Of a DNA stretch of 8,039 bases, positions 6,313 to 8,039 are shown in pieces. Positions within the stretch are counted from its first letter, which is position 1. Each line of letters begins with the position of its first letter. The DNA lies in assembly GCA_017560705.1 (NCBI GenBank), contig JAFZEK010000282.1, positions 1 to 8,039 of the forward strand, in the 5' to 3' direction. A program made the translations under genes and the position numbers. This stretch comes from Bacteroidales bacterium (GTDB lineage Bacteria; Bacteroidota; Bacteroidia; Bacteroidales; P3). Below the pieces are notes generated by a model. It was not told where the DNA came from. It saw nothing but the letters and a program-made list of their open reading frames with translations, and made no database searches.

Positions 6313-6825
6313 CTACCAGTTTACAACAGACTTATTAAACACATCATCTATAAGTTCATTAACAATCTCCTCTACCAAAGAGTTTTCTATAGACGAAAAA
6401 TTAAGTTGAGCACTAAATTCTTTAAATCGCGAAAAAGACTGTTCAAAGCTAGATTTAGGGTCTTTAGTATTTACGAATTTCACTTTTATAGTGATCGTTA
6501 GTCTATTCATAGCAGCTTGATCGTTACCTGTAATGGCTGTAGGTTGCATTGTGTAACCTGTAATTTCGCCACTAATATCCATATCGCCATCACTATTCAC
6601 AACATTCAAACTCGTTTGTGATGCAAATGTATTCCTCATCCCATCTGTCAATATCTGACTCAACTGAGGATTAACCAATGAAGCATAGTTCGGAAAATTC
6701 TGTATAGATATAGTTTTGGCATCGGGGGGTATTGATGCACCCGTAAAAGAGTAACCTCCGGTACATCCCGAAAATATACACCCCATAAGAAGATATATAC
6801 TGAACAATACTGCGACCTTTTTCAT
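6313..6825 (-). CDS. lptE: LPS assembly lipoprotein LptE
   Basis: LptE is the outer-membrane lipoprotein that plugs the LptD barrel and delivers lipopolysaccharide to the cell surface. The 170-residue product has a lipoprotein signal (residues 1-20) with cysteine 21 (IFSGC). It then shows the Bacteroidetes LptE pattern: GYSFTGASIPPDAKTISIQNFPN (24-46), LVNPQLSQILTDGMRN (50-65), ISGEITGYTMQPTAITGNDQAAMNRLTITIKVKFVNTKDPKSSFEQSFSRF (84-134), and the ending IDDVFNKSVVNW. Length and termini fit the family, so it looks intact. It is the middle gene of a three-gene cluster, 10 bp after the upstream stop and 13 bp before the GTG of the glycosyltransferase. Unusually for this phylum, a Shine-Dalgarno-like AGAGGTG overlaps the upstream TAG stop. 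The stop is followed by two more in-frame stops (TAGTAATAA). In several Bacteroides genomes lptE instead neighbours a sigma-54 regulator and secG; neither is seen here. Confidence 0.93.
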   Translation of the reverse strand: MKKVAVLFSIYLLMGCIFSGCTGGYSFTGASIPPDAKTISIQNFPNYASLVNPQLSQILTDGMRNTFASQTSLNVVNSDGDMDISGEITGYTMQPTAITGNDQAAMNRLTITIKVKFVNTKDPKSSFEQSFSRFKEFSAQLNFSSIENSLVEEIVNELIDDVFNKSVVNW

Positions 6826-6830
6826 TCTTT

Positions 6831-6837
6831 CACCTCT
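6831..6837 (-). promoter_or_regulatory. Shine-Dalgarno-like site of lptE overlapping the upstream stop
   Basis: On the - strand AGAGGTG sits 5 bases before the lptE ATG and overlaps the TAG stop (6836-6838) of the upstream gene. Bacteroidetes genes normally lack such sites, and no other start in this window has one. This suggests translational coupling between the two genes. Confidence 0.5.
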
Positions 6838-7882
6838 ATTTTATAACTACCTTTATTATCTCTTTATTGACGCCCTGCAATACTTCCATAGTATATAGCC
6901 CGGATTCATTCAATGAAAATATAGTTCCATCAACACAATCACTCTGTACTAATACTTTCTGCCCTGCCATATTATAAATGGTAACTGTCGCCGGAGTATC
7001 ATTTTCCAATGAAAGAACCACACTCCCTTTAGATGGATTTGGATAGCAACTTACACCATTTCCTTGTACAGAAGCATCAATAATATCTGTTTGTCCGACA
7101 AGAGATAAATTATCCAAATATAATTTTGAACCTAAAGACATTGTTGATAACTGAGACGACATAAACACTATTTCCATACTATCTGCAGGCATCGGAGAAA
7201 AAGAAAAATAAGCTACAGAGAACTCTTGATATTCTTGAGCTATTGGTAATATGGTTGCACCAACACCCGACAATTTTCTAGATTTCGAAGTTGCATCGTA
7301 ATAACTTCCAATAAGCATCACCATTGCTTCATCTTCTATAGAGTCCGAAGCTGTCAAATATTTATAGTTTCCTTTCAAAGCTGTAGGTTTTAAACCATTT
7401 AACGGCAATCCTCCATAAAAATAATCTGACAAATCTGACATCATAAGAGTTTGCATTAATGATGTTATATCTAATTCAGAACCAGACAACATCGCAAATA
7501 AATCTCTCGAAGCTGCTAAGATGTCCAACCCTCCAACGGTCATCATTGCAGGCATAAAAGTAACGTCACTCATCCCCATAGATTCCAATGCCGCAAGCAC
7601 CAACGGATTAAATTGTTCTGTTTCCAAAACAGCTGCATACTGACCATCGTAAGCATCTGCGGTTTTCTTCACATTAGATATTGGATAAGAAAACGTTAAT
7701 CCCATTGTATCTATGTTCAACATCAAGGGAGTCCAATTATCAGGTGTCTCAATCTGTGAAAACAAAACACTCTGTGTAGACCAATTCTCAAAACTATGAT
7801 TTGTTATAACATTAGCATTTTGAGCAACTATTACTGTCGAATAAAAGAACAAGCTCAAAACAAATAATAAAATCTTCTTCAT
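6836..7882 (-). CDS. Secreted PCMD-domain protein with T9SS type A sorting tail
   Basis: The 348-residue product has a Sec signal peptide (about 1-20, cut before QNANV). The body, about 22-264, matches the PCMD ('putative carbohydrate metabolism') pattern: NHSFENWS (28-35), PDNWTP (47-52), KTADAYDGQYAAVLET (73-88), YGGLPLNGLKPTALKGNYKYL (156-176), YQEFSVAYFSF (218-228) and SSQLSTMSLGSKLYLDNLSLVG (242-263). The C-terminal 70 residues form a Por/type A T9SS sorting domain: CYPNPSKGSVVLSL (279-292), VTIYNMAGQKVL (300-311) and SGLYTMEVLQG...IIKVVIK. The protein should cross the outer membrane through the type IX system and be anchored or released at the cell surface. An atypical Met/Leu-rich segment (about 94-155, nine Met) interrupts the PCMD fold. 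It is the first gene of the lptE operon. The substrate is unknown; sugar binding is only suggested by the family name. Confidence 0.88.
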   Translation of the reverse strand: MKKILLFVLSLFFYSTVIVAQNANVITNHSFENWSTQSVLFSQIETPDNWTPLMLNIDTMGLTFSYPISNVKKTADAYDGQYAAVLETEQFNPLVLAALESMGMSDVTFMPAMMTVGGLDILAASRDLFAMLSGSELDITSLMQTLMMSDLSDYFYGGLPLNGLKPTALKGNYKYLTASDSIEDEAMVMLIGSYYDATSKSRKLSGVGATILPIAQEYQEFSVAYFSFSPMPADSMEIVFMSSQLSTMSLGSKLYLDNLSLVGQTDIIDASVQGNGVSCYPNPSKGSVVLSLENDTPATVTIYNMAGQKVLVQSDCVDGTIFSLNESGLYTMEVLQGVNKEIIKVVIK

Positions 7883-7931
7883 CTTATATAATTTATTGAT
7901 TCAATTTGTAACTTCCAAATATATTAAGTAT

Positions 7932-7995
7932 AGGTAGGTTCTAAAAATTCATTTTCTAACAAAATAGAGAACCTACCTTTACTATTTTGCTAGAA
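7932..7995 (-). promoter_or_regulatory. Structured 5' leader with two interleaved inverted repeats
   Basis: Arm A1 AGGTAGGTTCT (7932-7942) is the exact inverse of A2 AGAACCTACCT (7968-7978). Arm B1 TTCTAACAAAATAG (7954-7967) pairs with B2 CTATTTTGCTAGAA (7982-7995), 14 bp with one G-U. The order is A1-B1-A2-B2, so the two hairpins exclude each other or form a pseudoknot. In the RNA (- strand) B2 lies within about ten bases of the predicted 5' end, and the structure ends about 50 bases before the ATG. No known riboswitch or protein-leader class is recognised. There is no U tract after stem A or B, so a plain attenuator is not evident. Confidence 0.6.
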
Positions 7996-8006
7996 TTTTC
8001 GGTCTG

Positions 8007-8038
8007 CAAAAGTACACTACTTATTCAAAAACTCCAAA
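8007..8038 (-). promoter_or_regulatory. Promoter of the PCMD-lptE-DUF2723 operon
   Basis: On the - strand TTTG (8038-8035) and TACTTTTG (8014-8007) match the Bacteroidetes -33 and -7 boxes with a 20-bp spacer. This is the best promoter in the window. Transcription should begin near 8001-8004, giving a leader of about 120 bases before the ATG at 7882. Confidence 0.7.
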
Positions 8039-8039
8039 T

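Overview
The window looks like a low-GC chromosome segment of the order Bacteroidales (phylum Bacteroidota). Four things support this: a protein with a C-terminal Por/type IX secretion (T9SS) sorting tail, a Bacteroidetes-type LptE lipoprotein, a DUF2723/TMEM260-family membrane glycosyltransferase, and promoters of the Bacteroidetes form TAnnTTTG. One gene lies on the + strand and six on the - strand.

Region by region: (1) Bases 1-30 are the terminator of an unseen upstream gene. The efp gene (elongation factor P, 160-732, +) follows with its own promoter and a strong intrinsic terminator (753-790). (2) From 804 on, all genes are on the - strand. A short lipoprotein gene (804-1163) looks 3'-truncated. 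(3) A gene-free stretch (1164-1637) holds a pseudoknot-like inverted repeat, a terminator hairpin and a 211-bp element with perfect 17-bp terminal inverted repeats (1372-1582). (4) Two single genes follow: a MORN/YwqK-like secreted protein (1638-2660) and a small conserved-type lipoprotein (2794-3246). (5) A three-gene cluster (3453-7882, transcribed right to left) encodes a secreted PCMD-domain/T9SS-sorted protein, LptE and a DUF2723 GT-C membrane protein. Gaps of 10 and 13 bp and one good promoter at 8007-8038 indicate an operon devoted to the cell envelope.

The most unusual signal is non-coding. A repeat family with the end motif AACTTCTAAAAATT lies 12-55 bp downstream of the stop codons of three of the - strand transcription units. 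It appears as a 211-bp MITE-like element, a 63-bp palindrome and a half copy. A relative with both arms changed in a compensatory way sits in the 5' leader of the lptE operon. There it forms two interleaved inverted repeats (11 and 14 bp) that cannot both form simple hairpins, which is the geometry of an RNA switch or a pseudoknot. The leader also shares its first transcribed bases (CCGAAAATT...CTARCAAAA) with the efp leader and with the inside of the 211-bp element.

I see no CRISPR array, tRNA, rRNA, transposase, phage gene or defence system. The protein-coding content is ordinary for Bacteroidales; the repeat/leader family is what deserves a second look.
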